Shown here: piece by piece, positions 44,439 to 57,160 of the stretch
Layout of the letters: each line of letters opens with the position of its first letter
Numbering within the stretch: position 1 is the first letter of the stretch
Source of the DNA: Papio anubis
Taxonomy: Eukaryota > Chordata > Mammalia > Primates > Cercopithecidae
Direction: 5' to 3'
DNA: 64,000 nucleotides
NCBI RefSeq assembly: GCF_008728515.1
Contig: NC_044988.1
Coordinates: 36,435,159-36,499,158 of the forward strand
Made by a program: the position numbers and the translations under genes
The notes under the pieces: model-generated
Told to the model about the DNA's origin: nothing
Databases searched by the model: none
What the model saw: only the letters and a program-made list of their open reading frames with translations

Positions 44439-45744
44439 GTACTTCCAAGTTGGAATTATTTGGGGACCTGCCTTTATTGAATATTTCTTCTCTTAAGCTT
44501 GGATCACCTTTACATATCTTCTAACCTTTAATTGTATGCTGAGATTGTGTGCCCTCCCCACCACCACCAAAAAAAGGGTGGAGACTGAATTAAATAACTT
44601 TTACCCTTAAAAAAGGACATATTCCTTCTTCCGTCAGTTCTTTGGTATGGGATCTGGTATAAGATCTATCAGATGCTAGTAAGGGAAGCTACTCAGTAGT
44701 TGTGCAAGTGGTGCTGGGTTTTGTTGCAATGCTAGATTCCGTTCCCCATCTACTTCACATGTTTTGAGGAAGGGATTAGGACTTTCCCATTAGCAGGTTA
44801 CGAGATCTGAGTAATCTGTGAGATTCTTGAGATTTTGTCTCTGTTTCAGAAGATAGTCACCAGATTCAATCAAACTGTGATTGATTTCTTTGCATTCCTG
44901 CCGGGATGCTAGATTTTTGGGTCACAGAGAGTTTGTTTTCTTGGCTTTCTGAACTTAGTAAGTTCTCTCTTTCCTTCTGCTTTGTTCCTAGCTTTAGGAG
45001 GATAGCTTCAGTGTATTAGGTGAGAGTGTGGACTGCCTACTGGAACAACTTGAAGTTGTTCTCTCTGTCTCTAGACTTGGACTTGAGGAACTTCCCACAT
45101 GCTTCATGAGGGATTTCTCTCAGTCTCCTGCCCTGCCTCCATCCATCAGTGTACTAAACCTTTCACTTTGAGAAGGCTAGTAGAAAAGAGGTGGTAGATA
45201 GGTATGGACTCACTGTGTGGCTGGTCGTCTTCAGGATTTTAATTTTTCTTTATAGATCCTATGCAGCTATTAAACATTTATTAAAAAATACAGATTGTTT
45301 CTCCTTATTCTCATTTAAATGGCTTCCTCTTCCTCCTACCTCTGTGCTAAGGATGAAAGCAGCTATGTGTCTCTTCTCTTCTACAAAACGCTATCATTTT
45401 CTGAAATCTGGTTCATTTAAGTTTTTTCTATTTTCAGATCTCTGACAGGTTTTTAAAAAACTATGACTTTGTAGCTTATGTGGTTTCTTCTTGTTAGAGT
45501 GAGAACTACACTCTTCACTTTCTATATTTTAATTGGAGGCCAAATGTGAACATTATTCTGGTCTATAAGTATACCATGATTTATTTAACCATTCCTTAAG
45601 AACTGGGTATTTATAATGTTTGTAATTTTTCACTACATTAAATAACTTTGCAATAAATAATAACTTTATCATCTCAGGTTATAAGTCATAGTCGTTTTTC
45701 CTACATATTTGCTTAGTATTGATTCCGCTAAGTGGTAAATGAAA
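44439..45744. other. Low-copy sequence, nothing recognised
   Basis: About 1.3 kb. The frame at 45191-45445 (84 codons) has no motif. No family-level repeat is recognised. Confidence 0.45.
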
Positions 45745-45905
45745 GGGGCATGAGGGAAGCTTCTGAAGTGCTGTTAATGTTCTATTTCTTAATCAGTGCA
45801 TTGGCTACACTCGTTTGTGTTTTTAAAAGTTTTTTGTGAAAATTCCATGAGCTGTATACTTGTGATTTTTTTGACTTTTCTGTATGTATGTTAAAACTTA
45901 AAATT
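45745..45905 (+). mobile_element. Old L1M 3'-end fragment
   Basis: 'ttctgaagtgctgttaatgt' then 'tctatttcttaatcagtgca' and 'gagctgtatacttgtgattt' (45761-45868) resemble the 3' untranslated end of old L1M elements. Confidence 0.45.
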
Positions 45906-45999
45906 TTATTGAGTTGGAAGTTTTTGTGTACAACTGTGTGTTCCCTCAGAGTTGTCTATTAATATTTTATGGGTGCTGATTTAGACCAAATCATTTAAC

Positions 46000-46130
46000 T
46001 TTTATATTATACTTCATTTTCTTTATGTATAAAACGTGACAGTAAACATCACATATTTATGTGAATAAAATGAGATGAACACTTGAAAATGCTTTGAAAA
46101 CTATGAAGTTGCATACAAATGTAGAAAACA
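46000..46130 (+). mobile_element. MIR SINE fragment, sense
   Basis: 'ttctttatgtataaaacgtg' then 'gaataaaatgagatgaacac' and 'gaaaatgctttgaaaactat' (46019-46105) fit the sense MIR core and tail. Confidence 0.5.
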
Positions 46131-47304
46131 TCTTTATATTTAACTATAAATGAGTTTGAATCACACACAAGTCTGAGTATCTTGGGATATCTAAGAGTGC
46201 TCCAGAGTGAGCGATAATGTGTGAACTTTGGGAAAATCCAGAGTTAAACAGACTAGCATTGACTCGGTACAAATTTGTGGCATCAAAATTTGCATTCAGT
46301 ATCTTTTCTATCCTGGAAATTCTGAACTTCAAAGTCAGTGCTCTTCCTATGCCTCCCTATTCCTCATTTCTAGGAGAGAGGAGACAGCTTGGAACAGTGA
46401 CTTCTCTGACTCCTGATTGTAAAGTGCTGCCATTTTGTTCACCATGAATTTGTTAGCTCCTTCCAAAACGGTGGTTTCACTTGCCTCATATACGGAAACT
46501 ACAGGGTCAAAATAAGTGAAAACAGCGAAAGCCTGGCACAGAGGAATTCACAGGAGTAGGTTAACTTTTCTTATAGAGTATTTGAGTGGTCATTTGTATG
46601 GAATAAAGTTACAATGAATAAACCCAGGTGAAAATATCAAATATTGCATGTGGCACACATTAGACCTTCAGTCAATAGGAGTTCTCTTCTTTTCTCTCCT
46701 TTCCCTGGATCCTCCTTGCTTTTTGTGTCAGTGGAAATATGCTTCTATAGAGATTTCACCCTAGCCTCCCTGCCTTAAAAAGCATTCCTGCTGGTTAACA
46801 AACCATGGAGGAGGGGCAAAGCAGAGATGGCTTGGCAATACACCCTGCTAGGAAAGAACTCTGCTCTATGAGATGGTAAAGTACTTTCAGGCCCACTCTT
46901 CAGAATGCACAGTGCTGAGTGTAAAAGTATCATTATTGTAAACTCGAGCAAAGTACGGCCTAATCACAGTTGATAAAGGAAAGGGGAGGAGAAGCCTGCA
47001 ATTCACATTTTAAAAATCAGTGGTGTTTTCTCTGAATGGCACTTCTTTCCTGCCAGGTCTTTTCTTGACTATACCATCCCAGGGGCTGCCAACAACCTTA
47101 TCAAACAACAAAGAATCTTTGTAGTAGAAAAGTATTTGAAATGTCTTCTAGGCCTGTTTTCTGACCACCTATCTCTAGTAATGGAGATGATGTGGTTGCT
47201 ATTTGGGGGCTTGGTAACATTTACCAGCCTTCCAACACTGAAATTGCTTCTTGGAAAAATAGACCAGAAAAGTTCGAAAGAACCTTTGAGATGGTTTACT
47301 TCAG
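46131..47304. other. Low-copy sequence, nothing recognised
   Basis: About 1.2 kb. Overlapping frames at 46144-46447 are on opposite strands with no motif, and no repeat family is recognised. Confidence 0.45.
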
Positions 47305-47400
47305 TGTCTTCTTTCTCTGGATTCTGCAACTGAAGCTCAGAGAAGTTATTAATCCAATGGTTTTGAGTTAGTTAGGATCCAGGGATAGAACTGAAGTCTA
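47305..47400 (-). mobile_element. MIR SINE fragment, antisense
   Basis: 'ggattctgcaactgaagctc' then 'agagaagttattaatccaat' (47318-47357) and 'cagggatagaactgaagtct' follow the antisense MIR core. Confidence 0.55.
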
Positions 47401-47463
47401 AGTACTCCTGAGGGGGGCATTTTGAAGAACTGGCAAATCAAACTTTGTTGCTTTATTGATTAT

Positions 47464-47847
47464 TGTATTAGTCTTTTGCTTGCCATTCCAAAATATTCCA
47501 GAGTGGGTGCCTCAAACAATTGACATTTATTTATTTTTCACAGTTCTGGAGGCTACAAGTCTAAGGTCAAGGTGCCATCATTGCTGGTTTTTAGTGAGGG
47601 CTCTCTTTCTGACTTGCAAATGGCCACCTTCTCACTGTGTGCTCACATGACTTTTCTATGTGAATGCGTGGAAAGAGAGAGCTGATTTGTGCTCCTTCTC
47701 CTTATAAGGACACTAATCCCATTAAATTAGGGCCCTACACTTATGACCCTATTTAACCCTAATTACCTCCCAAAGGTCTCATCTCCAAATACCATCACAT
47801 TAGGGCTCAACATAGGAATTTTGGGTGACACAATTCAGTCCATAACA
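47464..47847 (-). mobile_element. Solo MaLR LTR (MLT1-like), antisense
   Basis: TGTATTAGTCTTTTGCTTGC at the left and CACAATTCAGTCCATAACA at the right are MaLR edges. 'ttcacagttctggaggctac' and 'aaggacactaatcccattaa' are typical internal text. No target duplication is clear. Confidence 0.72.
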
Positions 47848-48611
47848 GTGATGAAAGAAGCAGCCATTGCTTTTGTCAAAGTGGAAATCTAGATGCTACC
47901 ATACACAGAAGAAGAGTCTAGGGCTCTGAAATGTCACCAGATACCCTCAGATTGCCTAATAAAACAGGCATTTCCTCATTCTTCATTCTACTTCACGTTT
48001 GTGCAGTTACCACATGCTTTACCTTGGAGCCTCATCCTGGAATGCTCATCCAGCTCTTCTAACATCAGTTGTCTTTCTCCTTCTCTGCTGGCTCAGTCAC
48101 TTTCCTTAGTTTTCAATCATGTTTCTTCATAGAAAGTAGATGCCACCTGAAGTTTTGTGTTTGGTCTCTTCCCATCTTTATCTAATTCCTTACTCTCCCT
48201 GTCAAGCTCACATTGATTCAATTCTCACCTCTCCCTCAATTCTCAGACCTGAATTCTAACTGCCTGCTGGAAGTTTCCATACAATGCCTTAGAATTTAGA
48301 AACTAAACTCATTTCTCTCCTTAACACCTTCCAGCAACTCTCATTCCTGTCTTCTCAGGTTTTGAGTTATTTTCAACTTTGCCTTTATTTCTCTCTTACA
48401 TCACTCAAAAAGTCCCTTAGACACAGCCTCCTTAACACTTTCTGTTACTAGAGTTGTCTTTATCAAATTTAGGGATTTAGTGCATTTAATCTGATACAAT
48501 ATATTGAGAAAATAACTGACTACTTTTCACTCTAAAACATTCTGAAAATGGTTTGCAAATAAATCATTCTAAAGTAGTTATCTGATTATTGACCCTTTCT
48601 TGTTAAAAAAA
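47848..48611. other. Low-copy sequence with a possible L2 fragment
   Basis: About 48130-48430 ('aactgcctgctggaagtttc', 'ctaaactcatttctctcctt') resembles the L2 3' coding end but is weakly matched. The rest is unassigned. Confidence 0.35.
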
Positions 48612-50128
48612 AGATCCCAACAAAACCACCAAGATCATTTTTTCACAGAATTAGAAAAAACTATTCTGGAATTAATATGGAACCAAAAAGCAGACCAAAG
48701 AGCCAAAGAAATCCTAAGTAAAAAGGACAAAGCTAGAGTCATCATGTTACCTGACTTCAAACTATACTAGAAGGCTACAGTAACCAAAACAGCATGGTAC
48801 TGATACAAAAACAGACACATAGACGAATGGAACATAATAGAGAGCCCAGGGATAAGACCACACAACTATAGTCACCTGATCTTTCAGAAAGTTGACCAAA
48901 AAAAGCAATGAGAAAAGAACTCCCTATTTAATAAATGGTGCTAGTATAACAGGCTGGCCATATGCAGAAGATTGAAGTTGGATCCCTTCTTTACTTCATA
49001 TACAAAAATAAACTCAAGATGGATTAAAGACTTAGATGTAAAACCTAATACTATAAAAACCATTGAAAATAACATAGGAAATACCATCCTGGACATAGAC
49101 CCTGGCAAGGATTCCATGAGGAAGACATAAAAAACAATTGCAACAAAAATAAAATTGACAAGTTGAAACTGATTAAATGAAAGAGCCTCTGCATAGCAAG
49201 AGAAACTAACAAACAACCTACAGAATGGGAGAATGTATTTTCAAACTATGCATCTGACAAAGGTCTAATATCCAGAATCTATAAGGAACTTAGATAAATT
49301 AAACAAAAAACAACCCCATTAAAAAGTGGGCAAAAGATGTCAGCAGACACTTTTCAAAGGAAGACATACATGCAGTCAACAAGCATATGAAAAAATGTTC
49401 AACATCAGTAATCATTAGAAAATGAAAATCAAAACCACGGTGATATACCATCTCACTCCAGTCAGAATGGCTCTTATTAAAAAGTCAAAAAATAACAGAT
49501 GTTGACAAGGGTGTAGAAAAAATAAGACATTCATACATTTCTGGTGGGAATGTAGATTAGTTTAGCCATTGTAAAAAGCAGTGTGGCAATTTTTCAAAGA
49601 ACTTGAAATAGAACTACCATTCAACCCAGCAATCCTATTGTTGGGTATATACCCAAAGAAATATAAATCATTCTACCATAAAGCACTCTTCATAATAGCA
49701 AAGTCATGGAATCAACCTAAATGTACATCAATGATAGATTGGATAAAGAAAATTTGGTACATATGCATCATGGAATGCTATGCAGCTGTGAAAAAGAATA
49801 AGACTGTGTCCTTTACAGCAATATGAATGGAGCTGGAGGCCATAATCCCAAGCCAACTAACTCAGGAAGAGAAAAGCAAACACTGGATGTTCTCACTTAT
49901 AAGTAGGAGCTAAACATTGAGTACACATGGATGTAAAGAAGAGAACAACATATATTGGGGCCCACTTGAGGGTGGAGGGTAAGAGAAGGGAGAGGATTAG
50001 AAAACTATCAGGTACTATGCTCATTACCAGAGTAACGAAATAATCTGTACACCAAATCCCTGTGACATGCAGTTTACCTACATAGCAAACCAGCACATGT
50101 ACCTCTGAACCTAAAATAAGTTTTAAAA
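48612..50128 (+). mobile_element. LINE-1 3' end, sense, 5'-truncated
   Basis: From 'cattttttcacagaattaga' (48635) through the ORF2 C-terminal text ('catagcaaaactgcc'-type region near 49690) to 'cagcacatgtacctctgaac' (50090) and an A-rich end. The frame is broken many times. It is more diverged than the L1 at 41935. Confidence 0.9.
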
Positions 50129-50709
50129 ATTTAGAATTTTTAAAATCCTAATTTATTAAAAGATTAATTACTTCACCTTGATGCTCAAATTTTTTGATAG
50201 TGTGGACTCAACCTGTCATTATAACTTTTTCTCCCACTCTTCTGTGTGTCTCCCTGTATATATTCTAGGCTTCTCTCTGTTGGAATGGTCACACATCCAC
50301 CTTTTTTCTTGTGAAACACTATAAAAGATGCATTGTTGTTGACTCTCCAACACCCCTTCTTCCTATTGTGTAGTAACAGGGACATTTATTCAATAGGGGA
50401 GGAATAGAATGAATGGTAATTTGTTCAAGGTCCAAGGCTAACATTGACCAGGGTAAGCATGATGTGACTCACATTGGCCCAATCAGAAAACAAAACAATA
50501 ATTTTGACTCATGATTCATGCCGAAGCACTATTTTCCACCGTGAAAAAGAAAGGATATAGCCCCATTGTTGTTGAAATAATCTGATGGTCATAAATAGAA
50601 CCAACCTTAGAAGCAGATGCTAAGAATGGTGGAATGGAAATATTAGTGAATAGAGGATGTCATTGAGTCATTGAGCCAACCAGTTTAACAGCTTGTCTTA
50701 CATCTGCAG
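50129..50709. other. Spacer between two tail-to-tail L1s
   Basis: About 580 bp of low-copy sequence. 'caaggtccaaggctaacatt' near 50427 is weakly MIR-like. No exon is seen. Confidence 0.45.
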
Positions 50710-52594
50710 TTTTTAAAATAATTTCAACTTTTAAGTTTAGGGGTTACATGAGCAGGTTTGTTACATGGGCATATTGTGTGATGCTGAGGTTTGGGATATA
50801 AATGATCCTATCACCCAGGTAGTAAGGGTAGTACCCTCATGCTTCTTTCCTGCCCCCTCTAGTAATCCACAGTGTCTATTTTTGTCATCTTTATGTCTAC
50901 GACTGCCCAATGTTTAGCTCCCACTTACAAGTGAGGACATACTGTGTTTATTTTTCTGTTTCTGCATTAATTTGCTTAGGAAAATGGCTTCCAGCTGCAT
51001 CTATGTTGCTGCAAAGGACATGATTTCCTTCTTTTTTATGGCTGCATAGTATTCCATGGTATATATATACCACATTTTCTTTATACAATCTACCATCAAT
51101 GAACACTTTGGTTGATTCCATGTCTTTGCTATTGTGAATAGTGCTTCAATGAACATACAAGTGCATGTGTCTTTATGGTAGAGCAATTAATTTTCTTTTG
51201 GATATATGCCCAGTAATGGGATTGCTGGGTCATATGGTATCTCCGTTTTAAGTTCTTTGAGAAATTTCCAAACTGCTTTCCACGGGACTGAACTAATTTA
51301 CATTCCCACAAACAGTGTGTAAGCATTCTCTTTTTTTCTGCAGCCACACTAGCTTCCGTTGTTTTTTTGACTTTTTAATATGTGATTTGTCTATTTCCCA
51401 CTTTTTAATTTTTTTTTGTTTTGAGAATCTTGCTCTGTCCTCAGGCTGGAGTGCAGTGGCACAATCTCAGTTCATTGAAACCTCTGCCTCCACGATTCAA
51501 GCAATTCTGCCTCAGCCTTCCAAGTAGCTGGGATTACAGGCGTGCACTACCACACCTGGTTAATTTTTGTATTTTTAGTAGAGACAGGGTTTCACCATAT
51601 CAGCCAGGCTGGTCTTGAACTCCTGACCCCAGGTGATCTGCCTGCGTTGGCCTCCTAAAGTGCTGGGATTACAGGTGTGAGTCACCATGCCCAGCCTGGG
51701 TATTTTTATTTATTTACTTTTTTGCTTGTTCAATTATTTAAGTGCTTTATAGATTCTGGATATTATACCTTTGTAAGATGCATCATTTGCATATATTTTC
51801 TCCCATTCTGTAGATTGCTTATTGTGTTGATAGTTTCTTTTGCTGTCCAGAAGCTCTTTCATTTCGTTAGATCCAACTTGTCAATTTTTGGTTTCATTGA
51901 AATTGTTTGAGGCTTTTGTCATAGATTATTTCCCAAGGCTGATGTCAGGAATGGTGTTTCCTAGTTTTTTTATTTTTTAGAATCCTTATAGTTTGAGGTC
52001 TTACATGTAAATCTTGAATCCATGTTGAGTTAATTTTTGTATATAGTGAAAGGTGGGGGTCTAGTTTCATTCTTCTGCATATGGCTAGCCAGCCATCCTG
52101 GTATCATTTATTGAATAGGCAGTCCTTTCCACATAGCTTATTTTTGTTGGCTTTGTGAAAGATCAGATGATTGTAGGTGTGCTGCTTTATTTCTAGGCTA
52201 TCTATTCGGTTCCATTTGTCTGTGTGTCTGTTTTTGTACCAGTACCATGCTGTTTTGGTTATTGTAGCCTCATAGTCTGAAATCAGGTATTGTGAGGCCT
52301 CCAGCTTCGTTGTTTTTGGTTAGGATTGCTTTGAAACAGCATTGAATCTGCAGATGGCTTTGGGCAGTATGGCCATTTTAACAACACTGGTTGTTGGAAT
52401 CCATAAGCATGGGATGTTTTTCTATTTGTATCATCTATGATTTCTTTCAGCAATGTTTTGTAGTTTTTCTTGTAGAGATCTTTCACCTCTTTTGTTAGAT
52501 GCAACCCTAAATATGTATTTGTGGCTATTTTAAATTGGATTGTATTCTTGATTTGTCTCTGAACTTGAATGTTATTGATGTATAGAAATGCTAC
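50710..52594 (-). mobile_element. LINE-1 (L1PB-like) 3' part, antisense
   Basis: The 3' untranslated end starts near 50710 ('ggggttacatgagcaggttt'). ORF2 C-terminal text follows and breaks off in 'tatagaaatgctac' at 52594, just short of the reverse-transcriptase FADD region. An Alu lies inside at 51411-51696, where part of the L1 (roughly 150 bp) also seems deleted. A possible continuation is the segment from 56670. Confidence 0.82.
51411..51696 (-). mobile_element. Alu element, antisense
   Basis: 'gttttgagaatcttgctctg' begins it after a T-run and 'accatgcccagcc' ends it. Both arms are present with small deletions. AluS or AluJ level of divergence. Confidence 0.9.
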
Positions 52595-52599
52595 TTATA

Positions 52600-55500
52600 T
52601 TTTCATGTTTAATTTTTGTGGGTGCATAGTAGATATGTATGTATATATTCATGAGGTACATAAGCTATTTTGACGACGCAGACATATAATGCATAATAAT
52701 CACATAAGTGTAATTGGGATAGTCATCATCTCAAGCATTTATCCTTTCTTTGTATTACAAACAATGCAATTGTACTCTTTTAGATATTTTTAAATGTACA
52801 ATATATTATTGTTCACTGTAGTCACCCTGTTGTGCTATCAAATACTAGATCTTATTCATTCTATCTAACTATGTTTTTGTGTTCATGAACTATCCCATTT
52901 ACTCTCCTCCCCCTACTACTGTTCTCAGCCTTTGGTAACTATCGTTCTACTGAAATATCTCCATGAATTCAATTGTTTTAATTTTTAGCTCCCACAAATA
53001 AGTTAGAACATGTGAAGTTTGTCTTTTTGTGTCTGGCTTATTTGTAATTAACATAATGTCCTGCACTTAACATAATGTCCTCCAGTTCCATCCATGTTGC
53101 TGCAAATAATAAGATCTCATTTTTTTCAAGGCTGAGTAGTACTCAGTTATGTGTATGTACCACATTTTCTTTATTCAGTCATCTGTTGATGGACACTTGG
53201 GTTGCTTCCAAATCTTAACTGTTTTGAATAGTGCAGCAATAAACATGAAAGTGCAGATGTCTTTGATATACTGATTTCCTTTCTTTGGGGTATATATCTA
53301 GCAGTGGAATTTCTGGATTCTATGTAGCTGTATTTTGAGTTTTTTGAGAAATCTTCAAACTCTTCTTCATAGTAGTTGTGCTAATTTACATTTCTACCAA
53401 CAGCGTATGAGGGTTCCCTTTTCTCCACATCCTCACCAGCATTTGTTATTGCCTGTGTTTTGGATAAAAGCTATTTTAACTGGAGTGAGATAGTATCTCA
53501 TTGTAGTTTCAATTTGAATTTCTCTGATGATCAATGATGTTGAGCACTTTTTTATATGCCTGTTTGCCATTTGTGTGTCTTCTTTTGATAAATATCTATA
53601 TAAATCTTTTGCCCATTTTAAAATCAGATTTAGATTTTTTTCCTATAGAGCTGTTTGAGCTCCATATATATCTTGATTATTAATCCCTTGTTAGATGAAT
53701 AGTTTGCAAATATTTTCTCCTATTCCATGGATTTTCTCTTCACATTGTTGATTGTTTCCTTTGCTGTGCAAAAGTTTTTAAGCTTGATGTGATCCTACTT
53801 GTCCAGTTTTTCTTTGGTTGCCTATGCCTGTCAGTTATTACTCAAAAAATCTTTGCCCAGATTCATATCCTAAAGAGTTTCCCTAATGTTTTCTTTTAGT
53901 AGTTCAGTAGTTTGAGATCTTAGATTTAAATCTTTAATCATTTCCATTTGATTTTTGTATATGGCAAGAGATAGAAGTCTAGTTTCATGCTTTTGCATAT
54001 GGATATCCAGTTTCCCCAGTACCAATTATTGAAAAGATTGTTCTTTCCCCAGTGTATGTTCTTGATACCTTTGTTGAAAACAAGTGCAGTAAGGATTTAT
54101 TCTGGGTCCTCTATTCTGTTCTATTTTTTGTCTATTTGTTTGCCAGTAAAATGTTGTTTTGGTTACTATAGCTCTGTTGTGTAATTTGAAGTCAGGTAAT
54201 GTGATTCCTCCAGTTATTTTCTTTTTGCCCTTGATAGCTTTGGCTATTCTCCATCTCTTGTGGTTCCATATAAATTTTATGTTGTTTTTTCTATTTCTGT
54301 GAAAAATGTTATTGGTATTTTGGTTGAGATTACATTCAATCTGTAGATTGCTTTGGATAGTATGGACATTTTAACAATATTGATTTTTCAAATCCATGAG
54401 CATGGAATATCTTTCCATTTTTTTCTGTACTCTTGAATTTCTTTCATCAGTGTTTTACAGTTTTCATTGTAGAGGGCTTTCATTTCTTTGGTTAATTCCT
54501 ATTTTATTTTAAAATTTTATTTTATTGTTACTATTTCAAATGTGATTACTTTCTTGAATTCTTTTTCAGATTGTTCATCGTTGGCATATAGAAATGCTAC
54601 TACTGATTTTTGTATGTTGATTTTGTATCCTGCAACTTTACTGAATTTATCAGTTCTAATAGTTTATTGATGGAGTCTTTAGGTTTTTCCAAATGTAAGA
54701 TCATATCATCTGCAAATAAGGATAATTTGACTTCTTCCTTTCCAATTTGCATGCCCTTTATTTCTTTCTCTTGCCTAATTGCTCTCGCTAGGACTTCTAT
54801 TACTATGTTTAATAAGAGTGCTGGAAGTGGAAATCCTTGTTGTGTTCCAGGTCTTAGATCAAAGCCTTTCAGTTTTTTGCTGTTCAGCATGATACTAGCT
54901 GTGTGTTGTTCATATATGGCTTTTATTGTGCTCAAGTATGTTCCTTCTGTACCCAGTTTTTTGAGGATTTTTTTTTTCATGAAGGGATGTTAAATTTTAT
55001 CCAATACTTTTTGATATGACTCATATGAAATGATCATATGGTTTATTTCCTTTATTCTCTTGATATGATGTATCACATTGATTGATTTGCATTTGTTGAA
55101 CCATCCCTGCATCCCTAGGGTAAATCCTACTTGGTTATGATGAACGACCTTTTTTTTTTTTTGAGATGTAGTCTTGCTCTGTACCCCTGGCTGGAGTGCA
55201 GTGACGCCATCTTGGCTCACTGCAAGCTCCACCTCCCGGGTTCCTGCCATTCTCCTGCCTCAGCCTCCCAAGTAGCTGGGACTACAGGCGCCTGCCACCG
55301 CGCCTGGCTAATTTTTTGTATTTTTAGTAGAGACAGGGTTTCACCGTGGTCTCAATCTCCTGATCTTTTGATCCGCCCGCCTCGGCCTCCCAAAGTGCTG
55401 GGATTACAGGCATGAGCCACCGCACCCGGCTGAATGATCTTTTTAAGTGTTGTTGAATTCAATTTGCTAGTGTATTGTTGAGGGTTTCAGCATCAATACT

Positions 55501-56665
55501 CATCAGGGATATTGGTCTGTAATTTTCTTTTTTTGACATCTTTGTCTGATTTTGGTATCAGGGTAATATTGGTCTCATAGAGTGAGCTTGGAAGTATTTC
55601 CTCTATTTTTGGGAATAGTTTGAGTAGAATTGATATTAGTGCTCTGTTAAATGTTTGATGAAATTGAGCAGTGAAGCCATTGGGTCCTCTGCTTCTCTTT
55701 CCTGGGAGACAATTTATTACAGCTTTGATCTCATTACTTGTTATTGATCTATTCAGGCTTTGAATTTCTTCATTGTTCAATCTTGGTAGATTGTATATGT
55801 CTAGGAACTTAGTCATTTCTTCTGAGTTTTCCAATTTATCGGGATATAGCTGTTGAGCATAGCCTCTAATGATCCTTTGGATTTCTGTGGTATTGGTTAT
55901 AATGTTTCCATTTTCATCTCTGATTTTATTCATTTAGATCTTCTCTTTTTGTTTTTGTTAGTCTGAAGTTTTGTTACTTTTGTTTATCTTTTCAAAAAAC
56001 AACTTATTTTGTTGATCTTTTGTATTTTTAAATTTTCAGTTTCATTTATTTCTGCTCTGATATTTATTATCTTCTACCATTTTTATGTTGCTCTTGCTTT
56101 TTTAGTGCTTTAAGATGTGTCATCAGGTTGTTTATTTGAAGTTTTTCTATTTTTTTGATGTAGGCACTTATTGCTATAAATTTTTAAAGTTTCCTCAGTA
56201 CTGCTATTATTATATCCTATAGGTCTTAGTATGTTGTATTTCCAGTTTTGTTTGTTTTAAGAAACTTTAAAATTTCCTTTTTAATTTCTTCGGCAACCTG
56301 GTGATAATTCAGGAACATGTTGTTTAATTTCCATGTGTTTGTATGTTTCCAAAATTCCTGTTCTTAGAGATTTCTAGTTTTATTCCACTGTGGTCAGAGA
56401 AGATACTTTATATCATTTCTCTTTTTTTCTTAAGACTTGTATTGTGGGCTAACATATAATCTATCCTTGGGAATGATCTGTGTGCTGAGAAGAATATGCA
56501 TTCTGCAGCCATTAGATGAAATGTTCTGCAAATATATTAGGTTAATTTTTGTCTGTAGTGTGGATTAAGTCCAATGTTTCTTTCCTGATTTTTTTGTCTG
56601 GATGATCTGTCCAGTGCTGAGAGTGGAATGTTGAAGTTTTGAGCTATTACTGCATTAGGGTCTAT
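52600..56665 (-). mobile_element. LINE-1 (L1MB-like), antisense, 5'-truncated
   Basis: It starts with 'aatttttgtgggtgcatagt' and 'tattttgacgacgcagacat', the L1MB-type 3' untranslated region. ORF2 runs C-terminal to endonuclease, breaking off near 'gcattagggtctatc' (56650-56665). FADD is intact at 54705-54716. An Alu interrupts at 55150-55430. A 19-bp tandem duplication ('ttaacataatgtcct' twice) lies at 53048-53085. Confidence 0.85.
55150..55430 (-). mobile_element. AluY-like element, antisense
   Basis: It begins in a T-run with 'gagatgtagtcttgctctgt' and ends 'gagccaccgcacccggc'. The stretch after 'gggtttcaccgtggtctcaa' lacks about 15 bp of the usual 'ttagccaggatggtctc' text. Imperfect flanks TGAACGACC (55141) and TGAATGATC (55431) suggest a 9-bp target duplication. 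Confidence 0.9.
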
Positions 56666-56669
56666 CTTT

Positions 56670-57160
56670 ATCTTTTCTTTTGCCTGATTGCTCTAGTTAG
56701 GACTTCCAGTACTACCTTGAATAGGAGTGGTGAGAGGGAGCATCCTTGTCTTGTTCCAGGTCTCAAGGCGAATGCTTCCAGCTTTTGCCCATTCAGTATG
56801 ATGTTGGCTGTGGGTTTGTCATAAGTGGCTCTTATTATTTTCAACTATGTTCTTTTGATGCCTAGTTTTTTGAGGGGTTGTATCATGAAGGAATGTTGAT
56901 TTTTTTGCATCTATTGAGATGATATAATTTTCATCTTAAATTCTGTTTATGTGGTGGATCACATTTATTGATTTGAGTACATTGAACTAACCTTGCATTC
57001 CACGAATGAAGCCTACTTGATTGTGTTAAATTAACTATTTGATGTGCTGCTGGATTTGGTTTGCTAGCATTTTGTTGAGGATTTTTTCATCTACATTCAT
57101 CAGCGATATTGGCCTGTCGTTTTTCTTTTTTGTTGTGTCTTTGCCAGGTGATGCTGGCTT
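56670..57160 (-). mobile_element. LINE-1 reverse-transcriptase segment, antisense
   Basis: 'ttttgcctgattgctctagt' then 'aggacttccagtactacctt' and 'cattcagtatgatgttggct' are ORF2 reverse-transcriptase text of a younger type than the L1MB-like element on its left. The segment both starts and stops inside the domain. It is followed by endonuclease text at 57165, so an internal deletion of ORF2 is inferred. Confidence 0.75.
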
